A DNA stretch of 64,000 nt from CAZFDT01 sp964518335 (GTDB lineage: Bacteria > Planctomycetota > Phycisphaerae > Phycisphaerales > Phycisphaeraceae): the NCBI GenBank assembly GCA_964518335.1, contig CAZFDT010000008.1, positions 48,227-112,226 on the forward strand, read 5' to 3'. The notes under the pieces are model-generated. The model was not told the DNA's origin and ran no database searches. It worked only from the letters and a program-made list of their open reading frames with translations. The position numbers and the translations under genes were made by a program. Numbering within the stretch: position 1 is the stretch's first letter; the number at the start of each line of letters is the position of its first letter. Of this stretch, positions 8,036-20,867 are shown one piece after another.

Positions 8036-8935
8036 TCACTCCACGTTCTGCACCTGCTCCTTGATCCGGTCGATGGCGCTCTTGACCTCGACGCAGGCGC
8101 GGCTGATCGCCGCGTCGTTGCTCTTGCTGGCGATGGTGTTGGCCTCGCGCAGCATCTCCTGGGCGATGAAGTCGAGCGTGCGCCCGTTGGCGGCGTCGTT
8201 GGGGCTCTCGATGATCTGGGCGAACTGGTCCAGATGGCTCGACAGGCGCGATAGCTCCTCGTTCACGTCCGCCCGCTCGGCGAAGATGGCGACCTCCTTG
8301 ATCAGATCGACCTGGCTGACCTCCAGCTCGGCGCGGGCCAGCAGCTTATCGACGCGCTGACGCAGGCGCAGGTGGTACTCGTCGATCACCTGCGGGGCGC
8401 GGCTGCGGACAATCTCCAGGCGGGCGAGGATCGCCTGCTTGAGGTCGAGCAGTTCCTTGCCCAGGCCCTTGCCCTCGGCGGCGCGCATGGCGTTGAGCTT
8501 GTCGCACGCGGCGTCGGCCAGGCGAAGCACCACCGGGCGGGACAACTGCAGCAGCGCCTCGTCCTCGTGCGACGGCGTGAGCACGCCCGGCAGCGCCAGC
8601 AGCGCCGTCAGGTCGATCGTCAGGTGCTGACCGGTCGGCCCGACCTTGGCCTGGATCGTCTCCAGGTGATCGAGGTAGTTGAGCAGGGCCTCGTCGTTGA
8701 CCTTGTGCGCGGCGGAGGTGTCGGCGAGGCGGAACTTGACCGAGAGCACCAGCGACCCACGGGTGACGCGCTTTCGCAGCAGAGCCTCGAGCTCGGCCTC
8801 GAGGCCGGCAATCGCCTCGGGCAGGCGGATGGCGGCCTTGAAGTAGCGGTTGTTGAGGCTGCGCAGCTCGACGCCGAAGTGCAGGTCCTGAACCTGATCC
8901 GATGCGTCGCCGAAGCCGGTCATCGATCGAATCAT
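8036..8935 (-). CDS. yicC: YicC/YloC family endoribonuclease
   Basis: The 299-residue length matches the family (about 290). The N-terminal MIRSMTGFG and the C-terminal block ANGRTLDFIAQEMLREANT are hallmark YicC motifs, and SNDAAISRACVEVKSAIDRI completes the DUF1732 end. Characterised members are endoribonucleases involved in RNA turnover. It lies 25 bases upstream of secG on the same strand but in the downstream direction of transcription, so secG and yicC may be co-transcribed. I see no clear Shine-Dalgarno sequence. Confidence 0.95.
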   Translation of the reverse strand: MIRSMTGFGDASDQVQDLHFGVELRSLNNRYFKAAIRLPEAIAGLEAELEALLRKRVTRGSLVLSVKFRLADTSAAHKVNDEALLNYLDHLETIQAKVGPTGQHLTIDLTALLALPGVLTPSHEDEALLQLSRPVVLRLADAACDKLNAMRAAEGKGLGKELLDLKQAILARLEIVRSRAPQVIDEYHLRLRQRVDKLLARAELEVSQVDLIKEVAIFAERADVNEELSRLSSHLDQFAQIIESPNDAANGRTLDFIAQEMLREANTIASKSNDAAISRACVEVKSAIDRIKEQVQNVE

Positions 8936-8960
8936 GGGTGTGGCCCGCAGACGGGGACGG

Positions 8961-9455
8961 TCAAGGCGTGGGCGGTTGCGGCGCGGCCGGCGCCTCGGGC
9001 GGCGCGGGTGCGGCCGGGGCGGCGGGTGCGGCCGGGGGTGCAGCCGGGGCCTCGGGCTGCTCCTCGGGCAGCTCCGTCAACGGATCGGGCGTCTGCGTCC
9101 CCGGCGTGCCCGTGCCCGGCGCGCCGGTCGCCGGCGCTTCGGCGGGCTGCTGACTGGGCGGGCCCGACCCGTGCGGATCGGCGTTGATCGCCCACGTCAG
9201 ACCCATCGCCAGCAGCAGGAACAGCACGAAGCACGCGACCGTGAACCACGTGAGGAACTCACCGGTCTTGGCCCCCATCACCGACTGGGCGCTGCCCGCG
9301 CCGCCGAACGCGCCGCTCAAGCCGCCGCCCTTGGGCTTCTGGATCAGGATGACCAGCATCATGAACAGGCAGACGAGGACGAAGAACGACGCCATCAGAT
9401 ACACCAGCCAGGTCGTCGCCAGCGTCGGGGCCAACATGTCGAGGGTCAGCAGCAT
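8961..9455 (-). CDS. secG: Preprotein translocase subunit SecG
   Basis: SecG is the small stimulatory subunit of the SecYEG inner-membrane protein channel. This 164-residue protein shows the two expected transmembrane helices around the conserved loop ILIQKPKGGGLSGAFGGAG, QSVMGAKTGEFL. The membrane core ends near residue 95. An extension of about 70 residues rich in Pro and Ala follows, roughly doubling the usual size. The start is placed at ATG 9455; ATG 9437 and TTG 9491 are alternatives, and no strong ribosome binding site decides between them. Confidence 0.92.
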   Translation of the reverse strand: MLLTLDMLAPTLATTWLVYLMASFFVLVCLFMMLVILIQKPKGGGLSGAFGGAGSAQSVMGAKTGEFLTWFTVACFVLFLLLAMGLTWAINADPHGSGPPSQQPAEAPATGAPGTGTPGTQTPDPLTELPEEQPEAPAAPPAAPAAPAAPAPPEAPAAPQPPTP

Positions 9456-9620
9456 GGGAGGATCGCGCCACAAAGTCCGGGGATGGTTCAAACAGCGTCA
9501 CCCGGCAACCGCCGGGCCGCCCGTCGAGCGAACGCATCATTAGACCCGAAACCCACGTCGTTGTCACATGCCCCTGCGCCGCATGGAGAACGGTGCGTCG
9601 CGGGTGTGGCGCGCCTATCC

Positions 9621-9676
9621 GAGCCGCGCGGCGTCAGCCCGCGGTAGATCGTCCGCGGGCTGACGCCGCGCGGCTC
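9621..9676. repeat. Perfect 24-base inverted repeat, REP-like or terminator
   Basis: Arms 9621-9644 and 9653-9676 are fully complementary around an 8-base loop and are very GC-rich. The element lies 9 bases beyond the stop codon of the CAAX protease gene (minus strand). It could terminate transcription, but there is no T-run. It looks like a REP-type palindrome. Confidence 0.8.
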
Positions 9677-9685
9677 AGATGCAGC

Positions 9686-10585
9686 TCACATGAACTGCCA
9701 GTCGTCGGTGCGGATGCACCAGGCCCAGAGCAGGGCGTTGGTGATGGCGTGGGCCCAGACGACGGGTCCCAGGCCGCGGCCCCGGGCCTGGGACGCGACG
9801 TTCGGCGCCTGCTCGCCATGGGCGGCGACGGCCCGGCCCCAGTGATTGGTCCACCCCACGAGCAGGCAGTACGCCACGCCGCAGGCGATCGAGCCCGGCC
9901 AGTCGCGCGGCACGTGGTGGAGCGCGAACACGACCGTGCTGGCGACGATGCCGCACAGGCTCAAGGCGCCCAGCGGGTTGTACGCAAACTCCCTGCCGAA
10001 TACGCCCGGCTCGCGGTGGATCACCCGCTGACCCAGGCGCGTGGTCTCGAACCACTCGCCCACCAGCGGCATGTCGGCGAGGATCTGCAGCAGCCCCAGC
10101 GCGACCTTGCGCGGACGATGAAAGCTCCGCAGCAGCAGGCTGCGCACAAACAACTCCTCGAACAGCGGCACCAGCAGCGACATGCCCGCCAGGCGCAGCA
10201 CGAGACTGGTCCAGTAAAGCCCGGCCGACACCTCGCGCATCTTCACGAAGTAATGCGGCTCCGACCCGGCGGCGAACGCCGCGGGGAACAACTCCACCAT
10301 CCACCGCCCCAGCGCGATCCACGCCACGACGACGCCCACGCCCACCGGCAACGCCAGCCAGTGAAAGCGCAGGTTCAACTCCGGCGTCAGCCGGCGATAC
10401 CGCCACAGCAGCCCGGCGACGATCGCGCACTGCACGGCATACACCACCGGATAGGTCCACAGCAGCCACGCCGGGCCACCGGTCAGGAACTGCACGGGCA
10501 ACAGCAGCGCCACGTACACGATCAGCGGCACGATGCGCGGGTGCCAGGGATTGCGGGCCATCCAGTCGTCGAGGACGTGGAGCAT
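9686..10585 (-). CDS. CPBP-family (CAAX-like) intramembrane protease homologue
   Basis: This 299-residue protein has about seven hydrophobic segments. The ABI/CPBP catalytic motifs are visible: EELFVRSLLLR (EExxxR, about residue 143), FALHHV, and HAITNALLWAW near the C-terminus. Its features fit the CAAX-protease-related subfamily that co-occurs with exosortase/PEP-CTERM systems; three PEP-CTERM proteins are encoded in this window, so a role in their handling is plausible but inferred. A TAAACT hexamer (10598-10593) ends 8 bases before the ATG and no Shine-Dalgarno sequence is seen, suggesting a leaderless transcript. It is divergent from the release-factor-like gene. Confidence 0.85.
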   Translation of the reverse strand: MLHVLDDWMARNPWHPRIVPLIVYVALLLPVQFLTGGPAWLLWTYPVVYAVQCAIVAGLLWRYRRLTPELNLRFHWLALPVGVGVVVAWIALGRWMVELFPAAFAAGSEPHYFVKMREVSAGLYWTSLVLRLAGMSLLVPLFEELFVRSLLLRSFHRPRKVALGLLQILADMPLVGEWFETTRLGQRVIHREPGVFGREFAYNPLGALSLCGIVASTVVFALHHVPRDWPGSIACGVAYCLLVGWTNHWGRAVAAHGEQAPNVASQARGRGLGPVVWAHAITNALLWAWCIRTDDWQFM

Positions 10586-10640
10586 GATCGCCAGTTTAGT
10601 CGAAGCGCGGCCGTGTGTGGCGGGCGGCTACGATAGGTCC

Positions 10641-11141
10641 ATGCATCCGGCCGGCATGTCCATCGATGAGCTGCTCAAGCATTGCGAGGTGACGCGCGGA
10701 CGGCGGTCGGGCCCGGGCGGGCAGCATCGCAACAAGGTCGAGACGGCGGTGACGATCGCGCACCGCCCCACCGGCGTGACCGGCCAGGCCGGCGAGCGGC
10801 GCGAGCAGGCGCAGAACCATCGCGCGGCGGTGTTTCGCCTGCGCGTGAGCCTGGCGGTGCAGGTGCGCGAGGCCGTGGACCTGCGCGACATGCCGTCGGC
10901 GATGTGGCGCGGCCGCGTCCGCGACGGACGCATCGCCCTCAACCCCGGCCACGACGACTTCCCCGCCATGCTCGCCGAGGCCCTGGACGTGCTGGCGGCG
11001 TGCGACGGCGACATGGCCCGCGCGGCCCGGCTGCTCGATTGCACCGCGTCGCAACTGGTGAAGCTGCTGCGCCACGAGCCGCGGGCGCTGGCCGCCGTCA
11101 ACGCCGGGCGCCTCGGCCGCGGCGACCGGGCTTTGAAGTGA
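10641..11141 (+). CDS. Peptide chain release factor-like protein (RF-1 domain)
   Basis: This 166-residue protein contains the catalytic GGQ motif (GPGGQHRNKVETAV, residues 24-37) that triggers peptidyl-tRNA hydrolysis in class I release factors. It lacks the codon-recognition domains, as in ArfB/YaeJ-type ribosome rescue factors. The C-terminal half (DMARAARLLDCTASQLVKLL) could be a helical ribosome or RNA-binding segment. It may rescue stalled ribosomes. TACGAT at 10629-10634 lies 7 bases before ATG 10641 and there is no ribosome binding site, again suggesting a leaderless mRNA. Confidence 0.85.
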   Translation: MHPAGMSIDELLKHCEVTRGRRSGPGGQHRNKVETAVTIAHRPTGVTGQAGERREQAQNHRAAVFRLRVSLAVQVREAVDLRDMPSAMWRGRVRDGRIALNPGHDDFPAMLAEALDVLAACDGDMARAARLLDCTASQLVKLLRHEPRALAAVNAGRLGRGDRALK

Positions 11142-11167
11142 CCGCGCCCGGCGTTACCCTTGACGAC

Positions 11168-12286
11168 ATGAAGCCTGCCGAGCCATCGTCGCGGTCGGGG
11201 ACGTGGGTGGTGATCGTGCTGCTGACTGCCGGCGCGATCGGGGCGGCGATCGCCTACGGGTGGTGGTCGCACCAGCAGTCGCAGTGGCAGCAGCAGGGCG
11301 TGCCGCCGAAGGAGGGCGCCGGGTCGGCGACCGATCGCAGCCAGGCCGCCATGGAGATCGAGCTGGTCGGCGACCGCTTCACGGAGACGGTGGACCGTGA
11401 CCAGCCGCTGGGTCCGGTGCGCGACGCGGCGCAGCGCCTGGTGGAGAAGTACCCCGGCTCCGCCGACGCCCGCAAGCTGCTGGGCCAGGTGCTGCTGGCG
11501 ATGGAGGACAAGCCCGCCGCCTATCAGCAGCTCAAGCTCAGCCTCGACATCGACGGCCGCCAGGCCGAGGTCGAAGTGCTCTGCGGCACGATCAGCGAGG
11601 AACTGGGCGACATCGACAAGGCCATGGTCCACTATCACACGGCGGTGACGCTGGCGCCGCAGAACGCGCGATATCGCACGTTCCTGGGCAACGCCTACCT
11701 GCTCAAGGGCGAGCGCGACAAGGCACGCCAGACGCTGCTGGAGGCCATCGGCCTCGACTCGACCCACCACAAGGCCTACGCGGTGCTGGCGCACATGTTC
11801 GCCGAGGATGGTCAACTGCAGCTCGCCCTGGAACAGATCGACAAGGCCATCGACCGCATGACCCTCGACGAACGCGCGGTGCAGGTGGGATATCTGCGCT
11901 TCAAGGCGATGCTGCTGCGGCGGGACAACCGCCCCGCCGAGTCGCTGCAGGTGCTCACCGAGGCGCTCTTGCCCGACGAGCAATGGCAGACACCGGCGCT
12001 GCGCGACATCGCCACGACCTGGGGCATGCTCAGCCAGCCCGCCCGCGCCGCCGAGGCGTACGAGCACGCGCTGCAGCGCGACACAACGCGCTGGGAACTG
12101 CTCATCGACGCCGCCCAGTGGCGCATCCGCGCCGGCGACATCGCCGCCGCCCGAAGGCACATCGACGCCCTCCGCCGCCTCCAGCCCAACCACCCCGCCC
12201 TGCAGGACCTGTTCGACGCCCTGGCCCGCTCCGGCAGCCCCCCCGCCGACACGCCCGCCACCGACGACGCCACGCAGTGGCGATGA
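11168..12286 (+). CDS. Membrane-anchored tetratricopeptide repeat protein
   Basis: This 372-residue protein begins with one transmembrane helix (about residues 10-28, WVVIVLLTAGAIGAAIAYGWW). A long alpha-helical region of tetratricopeptide repeats follows, for example GDIDKAMVHYHTAVTLAPQN and EAIGLDSTHHKAYAVLAHMF. It is probably anchored in the inner membrane with the repeats in the periplasm as a protein-interaction scaffold. TTGAAG (11133-11138) and TACCCT (11155-11160) form a reasonable promoter 8 bases before the ATG. No partner can be named. Confidence 0.85.
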   Translation: MKPAEPSSRSGTWVVIVLLTAGAIGAAIAYGWWSHQQSQWQQQGVPPKEGAGSATDRSQAAMEIELVGDRFTETVDRDQPLGPVRDAAQRLVEKYPGSADARKLLGQVLLAMEDKPAAYQQLKLSLDIDGRQAEVEVLCGTISEELGDIDKAMVHYHTAVTLAPQNARYRTFLGNAYLLKGERDKARQTLLEAIGLDSTHHKAYAVLAHMFAEDGQLQLALEQIDKAIDRMTLDERAVQVGYLRFKAMLLRRDNRPAESLQVLTEALLPDEQWQTPALRDIATTWGMLSQPARAAEAYEHALQRDTTRWELLIDAAQWRIRAGDIAAARRHIDALRRLQPNHPALQDLFDALARSGSPPADTPATDDATQWR

Positions 12287-12357
12287 GCCGCTGTAGTGGC
12301 GGCAACTCGTCGCCAATCGCAGCGCTGGCAACTGCAACACAACCCACATCGGTGGCA

Positions 12358-12708
12358 TCATGCTCGCCGGCGGTGTCTGTTGCGTTCACTTGCCAGACCC
12401 CGCTCGATAATCGCGTCGCGCATCTGTTCGAGGCCGTCGTACACCGTGTCGCGTGGGCCGATGCGGATCAGGAGAATCACCAGGCGGTTCTCGATGACCT
12501 GGTAGAGAATGCAGTAGTCATCGAGACGGATGCGATACCACCCCTGGGCTTTTCCCCACATGGGGCGGGCGTCGTGCGGCCAAGGGTATTCTTCCAGATC
12601 GTCGATGATGACGCGGATCTGCTCCTGCACCGAATCGGGCAGGGCCGCCAGACCCCGCTCTGCTTCAGGTGTGAAGACCGCCCGAAATCGCCTGGTCTGC
12701 GGATTCAA
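12358..12708 (-). CDS. Type II toxin, RelE/ParE family
   Basis: This 116-residue protein has the RelE/ParE fold pattern: FRAVFTPEAERGLAALPDSV at the N-terminus, then a central GWYRIRLDDYCILYQV and VILLIRIGPRDTVYD. RelE-like members cleave ribosome-bound mRNA and ParE-like members poison gyrase; sequence alone does not decide here, although the GxYRIR-DDY-ILYQV block is closer to RelE. Its ATG overlaps the antitoxin stop codon by four bases, so the two genes are translationally coupled. Confidence 0.85.
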   Translation of the reverse strand: MNPQTRRFRAVFTPEAERGLAALPDSVQEQIRVIIDDLEEYPWPHDARPMWGKAQGWYRIRLDDYCILYQVIENRLVILLIRIGPRDTVYDGLEQMRDAIIERGLASERNRHRRRA

Positions 12709-13064
12709 CCCGCCTTCCTCCTCATGCGGCGGGCACGTTTCTCATCCAGCTCGCGTTTGACTTGCTCCCAGGGGATCGGCTTAGCGCCGGTGCGCTCCAT
12801 CTCGTCGAGCGATTCTTGTGCGGCGCGGCCCCAGTACTCGTCCTCATATCGCTCCATGAACTCGGCGTCATCGACGGGGACGATCGCGGCCACAGGCTTG
12901 TCGTGACGGGTGAGGATGATGCGCTCGCCCGTGTAACCGGCACGGTTGATCACGTCCGCCAGGCAATCGCGCAGCTTGACGACGCTGACTCGCTTGAGGT
13001 TGTGGCCGGGCTTGAGATACACCTTGGGGGTCTTGATCCGGGTCGCGGGCTTCTTGCGTTTCAC
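12705..13064 (-). CDS. Type II antitoxin, Phd/YefM family
   Basis: This 119-residue protein contains the Phd/YefM DNA-binding and dimerisation core (VSVVKLRDCLADVINRAG, ERIILTRHDKPVAAIVPVDD). An acidic, Glu/Arg-rich C-terminal tail probably wraps the toxin. An extra basic N-terminal stretch of about 28 residues precedes the core. The start is GTG 13064, because GGAG lies 8 bases upstream; earlier codons would cross the operator. The antitoxin gene comes first in the pair, as usual, and probably represses its own promoter through the palindrome at 13081-13095. Confidence 0.85.
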   Translation of the reverse strand: MKRKKPATRIKTPKVYLKPGHNLKRVSVVKLRDCLADVINRAGYTGERIILTRHDKPVAAIVPVDDAEFMERYEDEYWGRAAQESLDEMERTGAKPIPWEQVKRELDEKRARRMRRKAG

Positions 13065-13080
13065 GATAAAATCTCCAAAA

Positions 13081-13095
13081 TGTACATTTCGTACA
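13081..13095. promoter_or_regulatory. Candidate antitoxin operator TGTAC-N5-GTACA
   Basis: The palindrome TGTACATTTCGTACA lies 17 bases upstream of the antitoxin start codon and includes a full TGTACA hexamer. TGTACA is the known core element of the YefM-YoeB operator of Escherichia coli, so this is a good candidate for autoregulatory binding. Confidence 0.65.
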
Positions 13096-13123
13096 GATAT
13101 GATCCCCGCCCCGGCGGGCCAAG

Positions 13124-14971
13124 TCAAAGCGTCCTGCCGTAGCGGGCGTAGAACGCCGCGGCGTTGTCGCGGCCCATGTAGCGGACCAGGATGGCGGGGG
13201 CGACCTGCGTGAGATCGACGAGGATCAGGCCATCCAGGACGTCGCCGAAGTCCGGGTCGATGTTGAACCCCAGCAGCCGGCCGTTGACCTTGAGGTACTG
13301 CCGCAGCAGCACGGGCATGCTCTTGCGGTCGGCCTCGATCTCGCTGACGAGCTCGTCCACTTCGTCCATGTCGCGCACGGCGGTGCTGGTGGCGGCGGGG
13401 TCCCAGTCTCGGAAAGGGCGCTCCTTGGGCGGGTTGAGCGGCCGAATGAACTTGGCGAGGTTGGGCAGGTACTTATTGTCGCGCAGGAACGCCATGAGCA
13501 ACTGCTTGCTGATCGAGTTGTAGTCGGCGGAAATGCTCACGGGGCCGAAGAGCGTGCGATAGCGCGGGTGCTGGCACACGAACAGGGCGATGCCCTTCCA
13601 CAGCAGCATGAGCGGGGCGTAACTTTTCTGATAGTCGGGATGGACGAAGGACCGGCCCAGCTCCAGCGCGGGTCCGATCTGCCGCATCAACTCGGGTTGA
13701 TACTGGAACAGCGTCGAGGTGTACAGCCCGGCCAGACCCTGCTCGGGAAGAATCTCATCGGTCGGGCCCAGACGATAGGCGCCGGCGACCTGGCGGCGTA
13801 CGGTGTTCCACACGAGCAGATGAATGTAGTTGTCGTCGAAGCGATCGAGGTCAAGCGGCTGGCCCGTGCCTTCGCCCACGGCGCGGAACGACAGCTCGCG
13901 TAGCCGCCCGATCTCCCGCATCACGTTCGAGAGTTGAGCGGCACGGGCGTACACGACGCGCATCTCACCCGCTCTGTGCAGCGTTTGCCCAGGAGGCAGG
14001 GCATCGATCTCACGCTGCACCACGTCTGGGTCCATGGCATCGAGGATCGGCGCGGCCCGGGCGTCGTCGTGCCTGATCCGCCGCGCGATGCGGGCCGCGT
14101 CGTTGCCTGGCGTGCGGCTTTTGAGAATGTACGTCCGCACGCGCAGGTAAGACGTGAGCTCCTGCGGCGAGCTGAAGCGCTGCAGCCGCGACCACGGCAC
14201 GACGTTACCCACAATCGCTCGCACGCCGTGGTTGCGCTTCTTGAGCAGCTCGCGCGGCAGCATCGCCGTGCGCAGGCGCGGATGCACCATGCCCAGCACC
14301 TGGAACAGGGCGCTGTTGTGCCCGTCGAAGTAGATCGGCAATACGGGACACTGCGCGATCTCGGCCAGCCGGGCGATCGTGTCGCTCCACGTCGGATCGA
14401 CGATCGACCGCCGCCTCACGTTCAGGTGCGACACCTCCCCGGCGGGAAAGACGCCCAGGCAGTGCCCGTCCCGCAGCCACTGGATCGCCCCTTTCATCGC
14501 CCCCAGATTGCGTTGTGTGCTTCCGGAGGCGCCGAACGGATCGACGAAGAAAAAGGTCTCCCGCAGGTCCGGGATCATGCTCAGCAGGTAGTTGGCCATC
14601 AGCCGCGCATCGGGCCGCACGCGACGCAGCAGGGCGGCGAGGATCAGTCCCTCCAGCCCGCCGAAGGGATGGTTGGCGACGACCAGCAGCGGCCCGGTGC
14701 GCGGGACCGAGTCGAACTGGGCCTGATCGACCTGGATGGTGACGTTGAGCGCTTCGAGCGCCTTTTCGGCGAAGTGGCGCGGGTCGTCGGGGCCGAAGCG
14801 CCGCTGGATGTCCTGGTAGATGGCGTTGAGTTGCGGGAACGCCAGGACGCGCTCGACGGCGGGCGTGGCGACGTTGTGGAGTGTGCGGCGGAGGATGCCC
14901 GCGCCGGATCGGCCGTCGCCGGGACGGGGGATGCGGAAGGGTTGCAGGGTCGCGCGCGTGTCCGTGCTCAT
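13124..14971 (-). CDS. OlsF-like bifunctional acyltransferase (ornithine lipid synthesis)
   Basis: This 615-residue protein has two parts. Residues about 60-290 form a lysophospholipid acyltransferase domain (LLVVANHPFGGLEGLILA, FPAGEVSHLNVRRRSIVDPTW). Residues about 340-600 form an OlsB-like GNAT N-acyltransferase domain (MREIGRLRELSFRAVGEGTG, ELGRSFVHPDYQKSYAPLMLLWKG written in parts). In OlsF proteins the OlsB-like half makes lyso-ornithine lipid and the PlsC-like half adds the second acyl chain. The product would be a phosphorus-free membrane aminolipid. The acyltransferase motif reads NHPFGGLE rather than the usual NHxxxxD, as in the hemolysin-like OlsA branch. The start is ATG 14971; a longer frame to 15046 is low-complexity. 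Confidence 0.82.
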   Translation of the reverse strand: MSTDTRATLQPFRIPRPGDGRSGAGILRRTLHNVATPAVERVLAFPQLNAIYQDIQRRFGPDDPRHFAEKALEALNVTIQVDQAQFDSVPRTGPLLVVANHPFGGLEGLILAALLRRVRPDARLMANYLLSMIPDLRETFFFVDPFGASGSTQRNLGAMKGAIQWLRDGHCLGVFPAGEVSHLNVRRRSIVDPTWSDTIARLAEIAQCPVLPIYFDGHNSALFQVLGMVHPRLRTAMLPRELLKKRNHGVRAIVGNVVPWSRLQRFSSPQELTSYLRVRTYILKSRTPGNDAARIARRIRHDDARAAPILDAMDPDVVQREIDALPPGQTLHRAGEMRVVYARAAQLSNVMREIGRLRELSFRAVGEGTGQPLDLDRFDDNYIHLLVWNTVRRQVAGAYRLGPTDEILPEQGLAGLYTSTLFQYQPELMRQIGPALELGRSFVHPDYQKSYAPLMLLWKGIALFVCQHPRYRTLFGPVSISADYNSISKQLLMAFLRDNKYLPNLAKFIRPLNPPKERPFRDWDPAATSTAVRDMDEVDELVSEIEADRKSMPVLLRQYLKVNGRLLGFNIDPDFGDVLDGLILVDLTQVAPAILVRYMGRDNAAAFYARYGRTL

Positions 14972-15191
14972 GGGGCACCCCCGAGCTGGCGCGGCGTGCG
15001 GAGCCCGACCGGGCGTGTGGCCGTCGCCGCCTGAGAATGATACCACCGCGTGGCCACTTGGGCCTGCTCATGCAAAATTAACCGCTGTGCGCAGAACGCC
15101 TTGCGCGGGTTCGGACGGGCCGGTGCGATGTGCGGCGGGGGCGGGGTCGAGCGCGGCGCCAAATTATCAAAAAATCTAATATATTGCGCCT

Positions 15192-15219
15192 TTGACATTA
15201 TAAAGTCTAATGCTATGAT
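15192..15219 (+). promoter_or_regulatory. Sigma-70-type promoter of the LysR-gltBD operon
   Basis: TTGACA (15192-15197), a 16-base spacer, and TATGAT (15214-15219) match the housekeeping consensus almost perfectly. The -10 ends 9 bases before the GTG start of the LysR gene, so transcription should begin at or just before the start codon. The surrounding 60 bases are strikingly AT-rich and contain repeated TCTAAT (15173 and 15205 regions), possible LysR binding half-sites. Confidence 0.75.
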
Positions 15220-15227
15220 TGTCGCCC

Positions 15228-16183
15228 GTGCATACCCTGCGCCTGTATCTCGACGTGGCCCGGCTCCGCAGCTTCTCGCAGGCGGCGGCGCGGCACGGCA
15301 TCACGCAGTCGGCCGCCAGCCAGCGCATCCAGACCCTCGAGGAGCGCCTGGGCGTGACGCTCCTGGACCGCTCCGTGCGCCCGCTGGAGCTGACCGAGGC
15401 CGGCGAGTTGTACCTGCGCGGCGTCACCGAGCTCGTCGAGCGCTACGACCGGCTCGAGCGCAAGGTCGCCGCCCTGCGCCCGGCGCCCAGCGGCGTCGTG
15501 CGCGTCAGCGCCATCTACTCGGCGGGCATCGACCTGCTCGAAGCGGTCAAGGAGGGTTTCGAGGCGCGGCATCCGGACGTGACCATCGAGATCGCCTACG
15601 ATCAGCCCGAGGGCGTGTATCAGGCGGTGCTGGAGCAGCGTGGCGATCTGGGCATCCTGTCGTACCCGGATCGATGGAAGAAGGTGGGGATCATCCCGCT
15701 GCGCGACGAGCCGATGTCGGTCGTGTGCGCTCCGGGTCACGAGTTGTCGTCGCGGGCGAAGGTTCACGCATCGCACCTGGGTCGGTACGACATGGTGACG
15801 TTCGAGTCGTCGCTGCCTGCGGGCCGGCGCATTCGCACGTACCTGCGTGACCACGGCGTGAGCCCGCGGATCACGCACACGTTCGACAACGTGGACACGA
15901 TCAAGAGCGCGGTGGCGGTGACGGATCGGATTGCGATCCTGCCCACGCGCACGGTGCTTCGAGAGGTTGGCGCCGGGACGCTGGTGAGCGTGAGGCTGGA
16001 GCCGGCGCTGTATCGGCCGATCGGGATCATTTATCTCCGCAAGAACGGCGGGGTGGGTCAGGGCGCCCTTCCGGGCGCGGCGCAGGTGTTCGTGGACTAT
16101 CTGCTGGACCACGCGGGGCCGAATGTCGATGCGATCGGGCTGGTGCAGGCGGCCACAAGCCGCGAATTGGCGGGAGCGACACG

Positions 16184-16187
<4 letters not shown>
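15228..16187 (+). CDS. LysR-family transcriptional regulator
   Basis: This 319-residue protein has an N-terminal winged helix-turn-helix (residues 1-60; SFSQAAARHGITQSAASQRI) and a periplasmic-binding-protein-like effector domain. The GTG at 15228 is preferred over the TTG at 15219 because the latter is part of the -10 element. The stop codon overlaps the gltB start (ATGA, 16184-16187). The regulator is therefore co-transcribed with, and coupled to, glutamate synthase. In Bacillus the LysR regulator GltC controls gltAB from a divergent position; here the arrangement is codirectional, so autoregulation of the whole operon is likely. Confidence 0.9.
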
Positions 16188-20794
<4,607 letters not shown>

Positions 20795-20867
20795 GGTTGT
20801 TTTCGTTTAGCCGCGCCGCCTGCGGCCGCTTCCGGGGTGTGCCTAACCGTATAGATGATGGTGCGCT

